Shown: positions 22,801 to 33,440 of the stretch, piece after piece
How the letters are laid out: each line of letters starts with the position of its first letter
How positions within the stretch are numbered: the stretch's first letter is position 1
Position numbers and translations under genes: made by a program
NCBI GenBank assembly: GCA_019426215.1
Contig: CM033397.1
Coordinates: 28,832,480 to 28,896,479, forward strand
Reading direction: 5' to 3'
Length of the DNA: 64,000 nt
Source: Buddleja alternifolia
Lineage: Eukaryota; Streptophyta; Magnoliopsida; Lamiales; Scrophulariaceae
The notes under the pieces: generated by a model
What the model saw: the letters and a program-made list of their open reading frames with translations, nothing else
What the model was told of the DNA's origin: nothing
Databases searched by the model: none

Positions 22801-25800
22801 ACGAAAACCACATAATCTTAAAATCAATCACTTTTAATTTCTGATCATCTAATATCACCTGGAATTTTTTTTTAAGAAAAAGAAATAATAAAAAATATCA
22901 AAATATTGTCACTTTCAAGAGCTTGAAATAGAAAGTTTGATATCTGTTTTCATTGGAGAATGAAAAGAATAAGCACCTTAGCTATTGATAACGGATGGAC
23001 TGCAGATGCCCCTTCAACATAAAGGCAGTCAACCGCAGATGTCTGCATAACATTAGGAATGTCTTCATTTAATTATCAATATTCACTTACTTCATTTCAG
23101 GAGAAAAGGATTAATAATGTAGAAATCAAGGCTTTGTTTATTTACTATATTATTTATATCTGTGAAGGGAATATCAAGCAGCGACATTTTGCTCTGAGTA
23201 ACATCCAGAACTCCAAGATATGAATTCCCGTTCAACCTGCAGAGATTTTCCAACAATTGAATAAATCCTTACACATGAAAAATGAAAGAAGTAAACGAAA
23301 TGAAAATAAAGATCAGGTCTTGTTGATGCATAATTCTGATAACATAGTCATGGAAAATGTCTTCAAAGACAAATTTGTTATTCCTTAGCATACTTTCTTC
23401 ACATCACCTGTAATTACAAGCAATTAAACTCTTCTGACCAGGACTCTGAAGAAAGTCATACGAGCTCAAACCAAAAACCCATAAGGGTTTTGTAAACTCG
23501 GCATTTAAGGAGTAAACAGGCAGTACTTCATTTGTGGATTCAACCTGAGGTTGAATACAAGAAACATGAGAGCAAGACAGATGTGTCCATGTGAGTGGGT
23601 TTGGGCATGTATGTGGTTGAAAAACAGAGAGATGAAGACATTAACAGCAATAAAATTATGAACACAAGTAGGAGTACAATGAATATCAAGTTTTCTGCTG
23701 TTATTTCAAACTTAAGAGTCAATATGGTGAAAATTGAAACAAAAGAAGAGGTTCCAAACAAATAAATTACAAAAGATAAGATGAATGTATACCCATTTGT
23801 AGACGTTCCAAAATCCACTTTTTCTGTCAGTGATGAAGAAGAGTTCCCCTGCAATAGTTTTAAAATAAATGTCAAGAAGAACTTCAAGCCACCGAGAGTT
23901 CTTGGTTAAAATGCTGGCGCAGAACTCAAATATTTTATGAGGATATCAAAGTAACATGATCTATGAGGAAAACATACAAGGCTAAAAAGAATGTTCAACA
24001 AACTTGAAAAGGCAGAAAGTCTTTAAAAGACATGGATCGATTGTGCAAACACACTGATACACACCTTCATTCCAAATTAAATCGTTGGCATAAGAAGTTT
24101 TTGGTTGGACATAAAAAAGATCTTTTTTTTTTGATGCATCAGCTCTACGGATACCAAACAATCACCTATTATTATTATTATATCCCTCTGTTCACATTTC
24201 ATTGTCCTTGATTAAGGTGGAACGAAAGAACTTAGCCTGCAATCTCATAAAACAGCCCACTAACGACAAGACAGGAAAAGCACCAAGAAAACCTTATTGT
24301 TCTAAAAGAGAAAGTTCACAAAGTGTATAATAAAGAGAAAGTTAAAAATACCTTCAGGTGACCACTTAGGTTCAGTTGGTGATTCCATAATTGATGGATC
24401 ACCACCAGCAACACAAATCCGGTTTTGGATGTCTCTGGAAGACAGCATTAAAATCGAGAACAAGAAATAGTCAGGATATTCATAGAAAGTTTTAAGGCTT
24501 TGTGGAGAACTTAAGAAAGCAGAAGACTTGTTAAAGAACCTCATTACATATCATCTAACATATCCTACACCATATTTAGCTGGTAAAAAAAGTTGTTGTA
24601 TCTAAAATGGCACGGAAGTCCACATTTAGTAGAATACTACAAAAAAGAGCAAGTTCTTCCAAAAAAGAACAGGGAAAAAGAATCAGCCATCTAGAACTGG
24701 TGAATGGATGATCCAACTATTTGACAAAAGGTTCACATTCAGGGTTCTGGATCTAAGAGGCAGTAAAATAACCATCAATCTAGATAAAATAAACGTCAAA
24801 CAATGATCTGACACTTGTAGTAGGAAACCTATCAGCACATAATGCAAGCAATTGAATACTAATTCAAATAATCAAAACCTTTGAAAATGGCAACACAAAA
24901 ACAGTATTCCGCGCAAAAGGAAACTATAAAACCTACCCATTCTCAGATATATAGCCAACCCAAAGTTCAGATCTGTCCCATGGCATGTTTGGATGGCCCC
25001 ATTCAATCCATGCCAGTCGTTCTCCTTTGTGATCAATCCGAGGAAAAGCATAGAAGTCATTGCCTTCCACTAATATTTTAGGATCTGCATCGTAAGTGGA
25101 AACATTTATTCCACAGGGAAAAAGACAAACAGACTATGAAATAGAGTGCACCTAAGCCCCATGGTCTATCTGTACGAAAAACTATATATTCCATAGAAAT
25201 AAAAACTATATATTCCATAGAAATACTCACTCAAACACAGGCACAGACGCAATTTTACCTTTTGTATGGTTGCTGTCGAGATCAATTGAAACAATTGTTG
25301 TAATGGAATTTGTACAACTTTCACGACGATCTATCAGAAAACCAATCACAATACATGAATAAACACTAGATAAGATAAAGAAGTAAAAGTAAACAACTCT
25401 CACTAAGATAGTTTGTAAAAGAAAGATAGATAAATTTACTATCTACCTTCTCTTACTGTCAGGTAGCGATTAAATCGAGAATCGAACACCCCATCAGCAT
25501 AGCACACAAGTGGCCCACTGTAGTCTGGCGTGAGTGGCACAGGAGCTGAATCTACCAGGACAAATTAATAATATAAATAACAAAAAAACTGTTGACTTCA
25601 GATACTGAAATTTACACTAAAACTAAGGCTTGGTGGAGATGATCACATTTGTATTAGGCTGTCCAATAACAATATCATGGAAACAAGATTAGTTGAGAAA
25701 CATACATTGGTGGGCATAAATAGATATCCAAAAACCCACCCGATAAATTGAGCTAACAATCAAGAGTCTAAGAATTTGACTTGCACAACTCAAATTCAAA

Positions 25801-27266
25801 GGGAAGGAATCTTTATGATATTAATGAAGAGAATGGAGTAAGAGATTGACCTATAGATGAAATTGACTGCTTGTAGAGCCTTTGATCCTTGTAATTTGAG
25901 AAGATAACATGGTCTCCTAAAATGCTAAAAGCCCCACCTCCATATTCTTGTGCAACAGTCCTCACTGCAAAATCTTTTGGTGTAATATCAGTTGGCTCGT
26001 CCTGTTCGCTCTCGGCTTGTTTTACCAGCACGGCTCTTCTGAAAAGCCCAGAAGCTTCAATGAATACAAATACACACTATATCTTTATCTTTCATAAATA
26101 CAGCCAAAAGCAATCAAAGATTAAAGTCATTTCAACGGAAAACAAAGCCTACTTCTCCTGAACACATGAAGTAGAGCATATTAAGTACATCCAGAAGAAA
26201 TTTCAATATTTTGAGATTGGTTAATGGACTAGATATATTCTTGCAACTTAAGGTATAGGTCATTTGGAACGAACATAGACTGTCAAAAGGTGTCTACGTT
26301 TATACAACCTCTCACAGTTAAAGAACCCGAGATGCCATCACAATCATCAATCTCAAAATAAATTTTGTTAGCTGATTTTGAACATATATCCTTTCACAAC
26401 CAAGAAATATCAGTAATTTATTTACTATGTATACAAAGTATCAACAATTAGCCTTTTGGAATTCGAAGAAGCAGAAACAAATTCAGGAGGCACAAAAGGA
26501 TTGTATTATTTTTTCTTTCAGTCAGTTAACTGTGTAGAGTATACCAAACAGAGATATGCACACAGCAAATGTCTTGTAAACTGAAATCTCATAACTCCTC
26601 ACCTGCATCTCGAAGCCGATAACATCAAATTCCTAAAACCCAATAACATATAAATATTTAGTATCCTATCACTATTCACAATTTGTTAGCCAAATTAACA
26701 TAGACATGCAATGGAGCCCACATGTTACTAATTCACACACACACACCCCACTCTTCTGCAACAAGAAGCTCAAGAACAAAACCCGAACAGATATATACAT
26801 ACATACATACATACAAGCACCAGTTATCTCAAACATTGAAAAGTTTAATCCAATAAATTAATAAACAATCTCTATCACGAGGACTATATGTGTTTGTACT
26901 CAAACGTAGAAGCACAACTGAAACAGTATATGAGTACCCAGATTCGGTGGGGCGGGATTCAAGCCAGAAGAGGCGGCCCAATGAGTCAGCCGCGAAGCCG
27001 CCGAGCCGTTTATCTGAGCCGGAAACGATATCTGCGGTGATGGGGGACTTCCAAGAACCGTAGGGAGCAGTGAGCTTAGCTTCTTCTGGTGCAGTTCGTG
27101 CAGTTCCTGAAGATGAAGACATTATTAAAGTAGCAATTCGGGTTCTGTGTTGGGGGAAATAGGGTGGTTTGTGAAATCTAGAAATATGCAGCAAAGGGGA
27201 AAGGAGAGTGGGAGAGGAGTGGCTGTGGCAGTGACGAGTTAGAGTGACAATGGCAGAAATCGCCAT
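16813..27266 (-). CDS. Prolyl-oligopeptidase family (S9) serine peptidase, plastid type, 18 exons
   Basis: Exons (minus strand): 27266-26938, 26038-25851, 25551-25447, 25330-25259, 25084-24937, 24434-24352, 23848-23793, 23544-23408, 23236-23146, 23042-22977, 22858-22636, 21712-21611, 21513-21428, 21356-21234, 17988-17919, 17810-17719, 17106-17002, 16926-16813. They join to 2190 nt, that is 729 codons plus stop, with GT-AG at every junction. An N-terminal beta-propeller part runs to about residue 480. The C-terminal alpha/beta-hydrolase carries Ser579 in GGSAGGY, Asp656 in LEDK and His688 in EQHGF: a complete catalytic triad. It resembles Arabidopsis At5g36210 (from memory), an acylaminoacyl- or dipeptidyl-peptidase-like enzyme. 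The first 48 residues are Ser/Arg/His-rich with almost no acid, like a plastid transit peptide; a second Met49 (MSSSSG) would give a cytosolic form. Intron 14 is 3.2 kb and intron 11 is 0.9 kb. No defect is visible; likely a working gene. Confidence 0.93.
17216..17470. mobile_element. 255-bp foldback MITE with TA target duplication (intron 16)
   Basis: The terminal inverted repeats are about 80 bp long, starting GGGAAAATTACACA and ending with its reverse complement, and are flanked by TA on both sides (17214-17215 and 17471-17472). No coding sequence. The TA duplication fits the Tc1/mariner group. It lies inside intron 16 of the S9 gene. Confidence 0.8.
17989..21233 (-). other. Large intron 14 of the S9 peptidase gene (3.2 kb)
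   Basis: The donor GTGAGT at 21233 and acceptor GCAG at 17989 bound an AT-rich intron with no exon-like sequence inside. It contains a Tourist-like MITE (19515-19965) and a TCTA microsatellite near 18072-18095. The other introns of this gene are mostly 80-900 bp, so this one has grown. Confidence 0.85.
19515..19965. mobile_element. Tourist/Harbinger-like MITE, 451 bp (intron 14)
   Basis: The left end GACCATTTCCAATG and right end CATTGGAGATGCTC form imperfect TIRs of the widespread GAGCATCTCCAATG type. The direct repeat TTA flanks both ends (19512-19514, 19966-19968), as for PIF/Harbinger. No ORF. Confidence 0.75.
21947..22058. repeat. TA/TG/CA microsatellite cluster (intron 11)
   Basis: Interrupted runs of ATATAC, GTGTGTGT, ACACACAC and TATATA within the intron between exons 11 and 12 of the S9 gene. 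Short ORFs here are repeat artefacts. Confidence 0.85.
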
Positions 27267-27314
27267 TTGCTAATGTGACTACTACAGCCATTTTTGTGGG
27301 ACGTTTTAGTTTAA

Positions 27315-27321
27315 TATTATA
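27315..27321 (-). promoter_or_regulatory. Candidate TATA box of the S9 peptidase gene
   Basis: The minus strand reads CATATAATATT about 50 bp upstream of the ATG at 27266. If used, it gives a very short 5' UTR of about 20 nt, which is unusual; a different start farther upstream, or use of Met49, is possible. Confidence 0.3.
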
Positions 27322-27439
27322 TGAAGTTTTGCACATAGATAGGAAAATTACAAAAACTCCCTCAAAATATATTTGGGAAAAGAAGGTTTTTAAAATTAAT
27401 AAAGATACAATAACCTATATATAATAACATACAGTATTA

Positions 27440-27614
27440 TCCAAGATCTGTTAGTCTAGTGGTATCCACTTTCCATTTTATGTGACAAGTCTTGAGTTCG
27501 AATTTAGGCTAGATAGAGTTTTTATGGCTCAGGATGATAACTATCAACCCGAGTTTATCGGGCTAGATATGTATGGTATATTCCCCTTCCTCTTGAATAA
27601 TAATAAAAAAAAAA
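27440..27614 (+). mobile_element. tRNA-derived SINE
   Basis: An A-box-like TAGTCTAGTGG (27452-27462) and a B-box-like GAGTTCGAATT (27494-27504) lie 32 bp apart, as in a tRNA-type Pol III promoter. About 110 bp of unrelated body follow, ending in an AATAATAAT then A-run tail. No clear target duplication was found. It is about 180 bp upstream of the S9 gene start, on the opposite strand. Confidence 0.6.
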
Positions 27615-28001
27615 TACAACATTCGAAACCATCTATGTAACTGAGCGCACATGTGGATGGTTAAATATAGTTATTATTCTTTATTTAAAACATTCAAAAT
27701 TTGAAATTCAAAATAAGGTAGTTACGAATGTAATTTATATTCAAAGAAAGAACTAACTTTTCTATATTTATTTTATTATTAATGGTATTAATCAATCATT
27801 TTATTTTTTTAACATTCGTTTTATTCAGTTACTAATCATATATTGTTATTTCTTAAACTAAAATATATGATTTAATACCCATATAAATAAAAATTTCAAT
27901 GATGGTCATCAAATTTGAATTGAACTTTTAGTTTTCTATACTATATATAAATAAATTATATAATAATACATACACAAATATTTATATATATATATATATT
28001 T

Positions 28002-29262
28002 GGGAAAAGTTCATTTTTGGTCCCCCAATTTTACAAGAAATCCGATTTTGGTCCCTCAGTTACACATCTCATCAAATTTGGTCCCTTAGTTATCATCTTT
28101 TAATCAATTTTGGTCCCTCAGACAACTTTTGGGGTCAATTGAAATATCAAAAATTGAATTTTGCACCCCAAAAACATAAATTATGATAATTTCCACCCCA
28201 AAAAATAATAACTAATGAATTTCACCATTTTATCATATTTTTAATTATGATATATTTACATATTTTTTAATTATGCATGAAATAAGACATGTTAAGATAT
28301 ATTATAAATGTGTGTGTGTATATATGTATATATATATATATATCATAAAATTACACATTTGTTTATGCTCAGATTTCGGCGTCCTATTTTCGATCCTTTT
28401 CTTTATATTCTACTCCCTCTTTTTTTTGATCATCAAAGCTTCACTTAACTATATAAATCACCAAAAAAAGGGAACAAAGTCAGGCAGGATAGACGCCTCA
28501 TTACAAAAGATCTCCGTTGGTAAGAGAGATAAGGGAACACAACCATTCCAATTTCTACTTAAGCCCCATCTACACAAATTATGAGCCACGACATTACGAT
28601 CTCGACTAACAAAATTAACAAACCAACCTGGTTTGAAACCAAAAAAGTGTCTAACTTCCACGAAAAGGTCACAAGGGTCTCATAGTTCCACTCCACATCA
28701 CCATGGGAATCGTTAATCCAGTGCACAACCCCCCGAGTCCCCAACAATCACTTTCCACACAAATTGTGGGAAACGGGGCCTTCTCCAACATGATTGTTTC
28801 TATCCAAAATGAAGCTTAAAAAACCAAACATGTTTTTGTCCTCAAAGATATCCATACGGAAACCCCCATAGGAATAGCTTTCGTAAGAACTCTTCATTGT
28901 AAAATCGAACAAGATGTGTAATTTTATGATATATATATATATATATACACACACATTTATAATATATCTTAATATGTCTTATTTCATGCATAATTAAAAA
29001 ATATGTAAATATATCATAATTAAAAATATGATAAAATGGTGAAATTCATTAGTTATTCTTTTTTGGGGTGGAAATTATCATAATTTATTTTTTTGGGTTA
29101 CAAAATTCAATTTTTGATATTTCAATTGACCCCAAAAGTTGTCTTAGGGAACAAAATTGATTAAACAGTGATAACTGAGTGACCAAATTTGATGAAATGT
29201 GTAACTGAGGGACCAAAATCGGATTTCTTGTAAAATTGAGGGACCAAAAATGAAATTTTCCC
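28002..29262. mobile_element. Mutator-like TIR element (1261 bp) carrying a gene fragment
   Basis: Arms of about 350 bp (28002-28352 and 28912-29262) are near-perfect inverted repeats starting GGGAAAA. A perfect 9-bp target duplication, TATATATTT, flanks them (27993-28001, 29263-29271). Long TIRs and a 9-bp duplication are diagnostic for Mutator-like elements. The arms contain short subrepeats around TTTTGGTCCCTCAGTTA. The 560-bp centre carries an RNase H-type fragment (28458-28750, minus) and no transposase, as in a Pack-MULE. Confidence 0.88.
28458..28900 (-). pseudogene. RNase H-like (RVT_3 type) fragment captured inside the Mutator-like element
   Basis: In the centre of the element, minus-strand frames show FVSRDRNVVAHNLCRWGL, the C-terminal signature of plant RVT_3/RNase H-type domains (R-x-x-N-x-V-A-H-x-L-A-R). 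Upstream pieces in other frames (GVVHWINDSHGDVEW) resemble the preceding helix and strand. Such domains occur in LINE retroelements and in many stand-alone plant proteins. The fragment is frameshifted and has no start, so it is a captured piece, not a gene. Confidence 0.6.
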
Positions 29263-29419
29263 TATATATTTGATTGATTTTATCAATGTAATTAATTTCC
29301 CGTGCCTTTGACACGGGTTTTGCTAGTTTTATAAAATGACATATTGGCTCCAACTTAGCCAGAAAACTTTAATTTGGCCTCAAAATTGTGCACATCGGTC
29401 ACGTGAAAATTCAAATTAG

Positions 29420-29835
29420 TTATGTTAGTGACAAATTTTAAAGTGATAATGTTAAAATTATCACTAAATATACATAATTAGTGATAATAATTTTTACTTA
29501 GTCACAATCAGGATTTTTAGTGATAAGAGTTTTTCTAAAGTTGTCACTATTGACAATTAGTGATACATGTATAGTGTCAACTTAGTGACACCACAAATCG
29601 AATGACAATTATAATTGTTTCACTAAGTTGTCATTAAAAAGGTGTGTCACTAATTGTCAATATTGATAACGATTTACTTGTCACTAATTATCAAGAGTGA
29701 TAGCTTATATCCAATCTTATTACTATTAAACATGTAAAATCTATTTTTGTGAAAAAAAATTATTGTCACAAAAAATTTATAATTAGTGACAACTTTGACA
29801 TCTCACTCGGCATTTTGTCACTAATATCTTATTTA
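29420..29835. repeat. Array of TTAGTGACAA / TTGTCACTAA motifs, CACTA-like subterminal region
   Basis: About a dozen variants of TTAGTGA(C/T)AA and its complement occur in both orientations over 400 bp. Dense short repeats of this kind are typical of CACTA (En/Spm) subterminal regions. The terminal CACTA sequence itself was not found, so the element is either truncated or of another type. Confidence 0.45.
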
Positions 29836-29842
29836 TTTTTTT

Positions 29843-30617
29843 GGGTAATGATATTGTCATACCATAAATTAATATAGGAGCTCCAACTTTAATTTTTTAA
29901 ATTAAATATAACAAAAATACCCATGGGGCTTAAAACTACATATTTTTTTTAACTTCGCTTAAAACTACATATATGCAATCAAAACAAAGTCATTATCTTG
30001 TAACAGGTGTTTTTTTTTTCCAATACTATAAATCAAAGTCAATTAATAAAAGTAAAAACAACAAAATTGAAACAATTATTAAAATGTAGAGAATGATCGA
30101 CAAGACAAAGTAATAATAATATGTAAAATCTGAGTATGACAATTAGTATATGAACCAAAAAGAAAAAAAAATTGAATATCTATCAACTTCAATTAATTCA
30201 AGGTAGATGCTACCCACTTGGGTACGTGCCCAAGTGAATTTTAAACCACTAGATCATACATAATGAGGTTTTCCACTTGGGCACGTACCCAAGTGGGTAG
30301 CATGAAATTTTCTTTAATTCACATCATTAAACATATCAATCAGTTACTTTTGTTCATAAAGAAGTAACATAAATCATGCTCCTCTATCAAACACGAAAAT
30401 AATAATTTTAAAACTAGTTAGCAATTTTAACATGCATGTAAATAGATAATATTTCAAATTTGAAACATACAAGATTAAAATATATATATATATATAATAG
30501 TTTTTTGTTCTTTAATCGGTCTTCATGAATAATTTTATGCTTGAATATAAGTATATGTTTAATGCTTTCAAAGATTAAGAAAAGATCGTCTTACAATATT
30601 GTTCTATTCATAATATA
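29843..30617. mobile_element. TIR element copy 1 (GGGTAATGATATTG end), right end missing
   Basis: From 29843 this matches 42375-43010 closely (GGG(T/A)AATGATATTG, AGGAGCTCCAA, CAAAGTCAATTAATAAAA, TATATGAACCAAAAAGAA and others). It lacks the right terminus because the solo LTR at 30618-32101 begins inside it and no matching sequence resumes after that LTR. A 113-bp hairpin MITE is nested within it (30201-30313). No coding sequence. Confidence 0.7.
30201..30313. mobile_element. Tiny hairpin MITE (113 bp) with 8-bp TSD
   Basis: Perfect 30-bp arms (30207-30236 and 30274-30303) around CTACCCACTTGGGTACGTG form a strong hairpin. TTAATTCA flanks both sides (30193-30200, 30314-30321). The paralogous element at 42684-42691 has a single TTAATTCA and no insert, which is a true empty site. 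The 8-bp duplication fits the hAT class. Confidence 0.88.
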
Positions 30618-32101
30618 TGGTGGTCACAAATGACATACGAAATGGTCTAGAAGGGGGGTTGAATAGACCTTGAAGTCTTTTTCTATTCAAAAAATTTCAT
30701 CTCACTTTTAAGAGTTTGAATGCTTGGTAAGCAAAGCGCTAGGTCAGGCGCTAAAGATAAGATAACTTAGACTTAGTGATTTCGGCAGTTACCAAAGTAG
30801 GGTAATACTTAAATCGCTTAACCAGGGTTAGCACATCGAAATTGATTTTTAAGCTTAGGGTTCTTTTAGCCAAATAGTCGCTTAACCGTTTTAAAGACTT
30901 TTTAAAGATATGATGTGAATAGTGAAGTAAAGCAATAAAACAGTAAAATGACACAAGATATGTAAGGTTTACTGGGTGATGTAATCCCAACTACGTCCTT
31001 CTTCTCCTTTACACTTGGAGGAAATCCACTAAAATGATAATGGAAGGATCACACAGAGGCTTCTACAAAATAGAGGATAAGAAAGATGATCTTGAGCTTC
31101 TTGATCACACAGACTTCAGCTTCAATGAAGATCTTCTTCAACAATCTTCTCTCACACAGAAATGCTGCTTGTAGATAACAACTTTCTCACGCAGATGAAA
31201 GAGGTTGAGGGTTTTCGTCACAGGTTTATTTGATTTTGAGAAGTTTAAATAATTTGAGATATCTCAATAAGAGTGTAGGGTTCTTCTATGAAGAGATATT
31301 GGTGACTGTTTTTGGAATGTATTTGAAAAGTTTGAAGGATTTTGACTATGGAGTTTATAAGCTTTTCTTAAGAATATTTCAACAAAGTTTCGACCTTTTT
31401 CTTGTGTATGTACGTATATGCATGTGTTTACGCTTTGTTGAAGGGTACTATTTATAGAGATTTCTTGGGATTTGTCCGTTGGAAACATGCAGGGGCGTCT
31501 CTTTCATGCAGCGCGTAAATAACCCTTTCTTTGACATTCCTGAATTTCTGTTGTTACCTATTGGACGTTAGCAGACTTTGACTCTGAATTCTGACAGCTT
31601 AGTTAAAAGATGGCTTGTTCACAAGTCATAATGCCTTATCACATTTAATTCACTTATCAGTAATTTAATGCATTTTGAATTTATTTTTCGTTAGAAATAA
31701 ATGTCCGTTGATGATTGCATTTAAGTCCTTCATGACTTGAGAATTTATTTCAGGTGAATCTGATCCTGATCGCTTGAACGTTTTGAGCGCTTGATTCATT
31801 ATCCCTGAAAAAGTCCTTTAGAGTTTGATAGATGCTTAAGACAAATCTTCATCTTCACTTGACTTCAGACGCTGATCTTCAACTTCATCTCTGACAGACT
31901 CACTTAGAATTCTATCAGCGACTTGGTATCTAATACTTAGTCTAAAACCTATAAAGATAAAAATTACAAGCCTAACAAATTAATAAACTTTCAAACGCTT
32001 ATACAATAATTCTATGAAAGCATAAACTTACTTTCTTTTGGGGTTTAATATAAAATCCTACTCTTGTCATTATCAAAACATTTAACATGAAATTTTTAAC
32101 A
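30618..32101 (-). mobile_element. Solo LTR of the Sirevirus-like family (1.48 kb)
   Basis: Same family as the 5' LTR at 10239-11810 and in the same orientation: the plus-strand start TGGTGGTC, the GTTGAATAGACC block, the GGCATTTAATGCATTT-type block near 31660, and the end ACATGAAATTTTTAACA all match. There is no PBS or coding sequence beside it. No target duplication is seen, so the ends may have rearranged. Confidence 0.8.
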
Positions 32102-32206
32102 ATTGTTAGATGGGCCATGGGCATCAGACCTTTTATTTTAGACAAAAAACATTGAGTTAAGCCTTGGAGAGCCCAAATATATTAATATATTTTTATTTAA
32201 GATGAA

Positions 32207-32493
32207 AATACCCAAAGTGTCCTTGGTTAAATTTATGGCACATCATAATGCCCCACACTCTTGGTATTGTTCGAGTTAGATCAGTTGTCGTGAGTCGAAT
32301 TAACGTGCCATGGATGCTACAAAGTGTTCCTGGATTTGAAAGAATTTTAATTCGAGTTATACATATTTTCAGGAGAATCAATTTTAACTTGGACTTTCTA
32401 GATATGGAAATTATCTTTGTGTGGCTAGGAAACCCAGCTCTTATGACTCCGTCAGCAATGATTAAGGCAGGCGAATCAATCTTGACTTGGTAG
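32207..32493. other. Unrecognised stretch, possibly part of the gypsy remnant
   Basis: No gene was recognised. It starts with a segment of about 40 bp (around 32210-32247, CCCAAAGTGTCCTTGGTT and so on) repeated directly at 34262-34300. That brackets the gypsy remnant and the 47-bp array, and could be a repeated part of a larger element. Confidence 0.4.
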
Positions 32494-32800
32494 CTGACAT
32501 AAGAGAAAGAGATTATTTCCAAACCGAGATGTATAAGACTTGAATGGCTAGAGCATACCATTATAAGGTGAAACCAAGAAGCTTCATGGTGCGGGACTTA
32601 GTGCTGAAAAGGGCCAGCGCTTCTGGACCCATGGGAAAGCTAGATCTTAAGTGTGAAGGACCATATCAGATAGCCGAAATTGTGAATGTGAGTGCCTACA
32701 AGTTACAAGCATGGAGGGAAAGCACATTCCCCACACTTAGAATATGGCTAACCTTAAGAAATATTACACCTGATAACCAGGTCCGCGCCGAGCGAGGGAG
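32458..32800 (+). pseudogene. Ty3/gypsy integrase C-terminal fragment
   Basis: Reading LDLVADIRE, then AYHYKVKPRSFMVRDLVLKR, then GKLDLKCEGPYQIAEIV, then AYKLQ, it matches the chromodomain-less C-terminal end (GPY/F module) of Ty3/gypsy integrases of the Tat/Athila type. A TGA at about 32541 interrupts the frame. The normal continuation (HLKKYY-like) is lost after about 32760. No RT or LTR of this element is in the window, so it is a remnant. Confidence 0.75.
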
Positions 32801-33006
32801 CATGAGTATGTATTTTTATTTTTCAATCAAGTTCCATGTCGAATACTCGTGTTAGTTCTTGCAATTTTTTCCCTTTTCAATCAAGTCCCACGTTGGACAC
32901 TCATGTGTTAAGCATTTTGCTAGTTTGTTATTTTAAGTAGTGAATGGCTATTTTCTCTAAAATTTTCTATATCCTTGTCGTTCATGAAATGATATCTTTG
33001 ACTTAA

Positions 33007-33440
33007 TCAAAAATAGTTTATTCGAGCCCCCCGGGACCATAAGTCCGCAGCCGAGTCATATACATGGGACCTTGAGTCCGCGGCCGAGGCATATAGTTTA
33101 TTCGAGCCCCCCAAGACCGTGAGTCCACAACCGAGGCATATAGTTAATCAAGCCGCCCAACCGAGGCATATAGTTTATTAGAGTCCCTCAGGACCACCAG
33201 TCCGCAGCCGAGGCATAGAGGTTATTCATGCCCCCCAGGACCTTGAGTCTGTGGCTGAGCCATATAGTTAATCATGCCCCCAGGGACCTTGAGTCTGCGG
33301 CCGAGGCATATAGTTTAATCAAGCCCCTGAGACCTTGAGTCCACGGCCGAGGCATATAGTTTATTCAAGTCTCCCCAGACCATAAGTCCGTGGCCTAGGT
33401 AAATAGTTAACCAAGCCCTCCGAGACCTTGAGTTTGTGGC
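33007..33440 (+). repeat. 47-bp tandem array downstream of the gypsy integrase
   Basis: About nine degenerate units of the type CATATAGTTTATTCGAGCC, a C-rich run, GACCTTGAGTCCGCGGCCGAGG. Units vary by deletion and single-base change. Tat-lineage gypsy elements often have tandem repeats between pol and the 3' LTR, which would fit. It is not a CRISPR: there are no unique spacers. Confidence 0.8.

Noticed and set aside
30618..32101. Target duplication for the solo LTR
   Set aside because: The flanks ATATA and ATTGT do not match; I therefore report the LTR without one.
33007..33440. Regularly repeated units resembling a CRISPR array
   Set aside because: Units are contiguous and degenerate with no unique spacers, and this is plant DNA.
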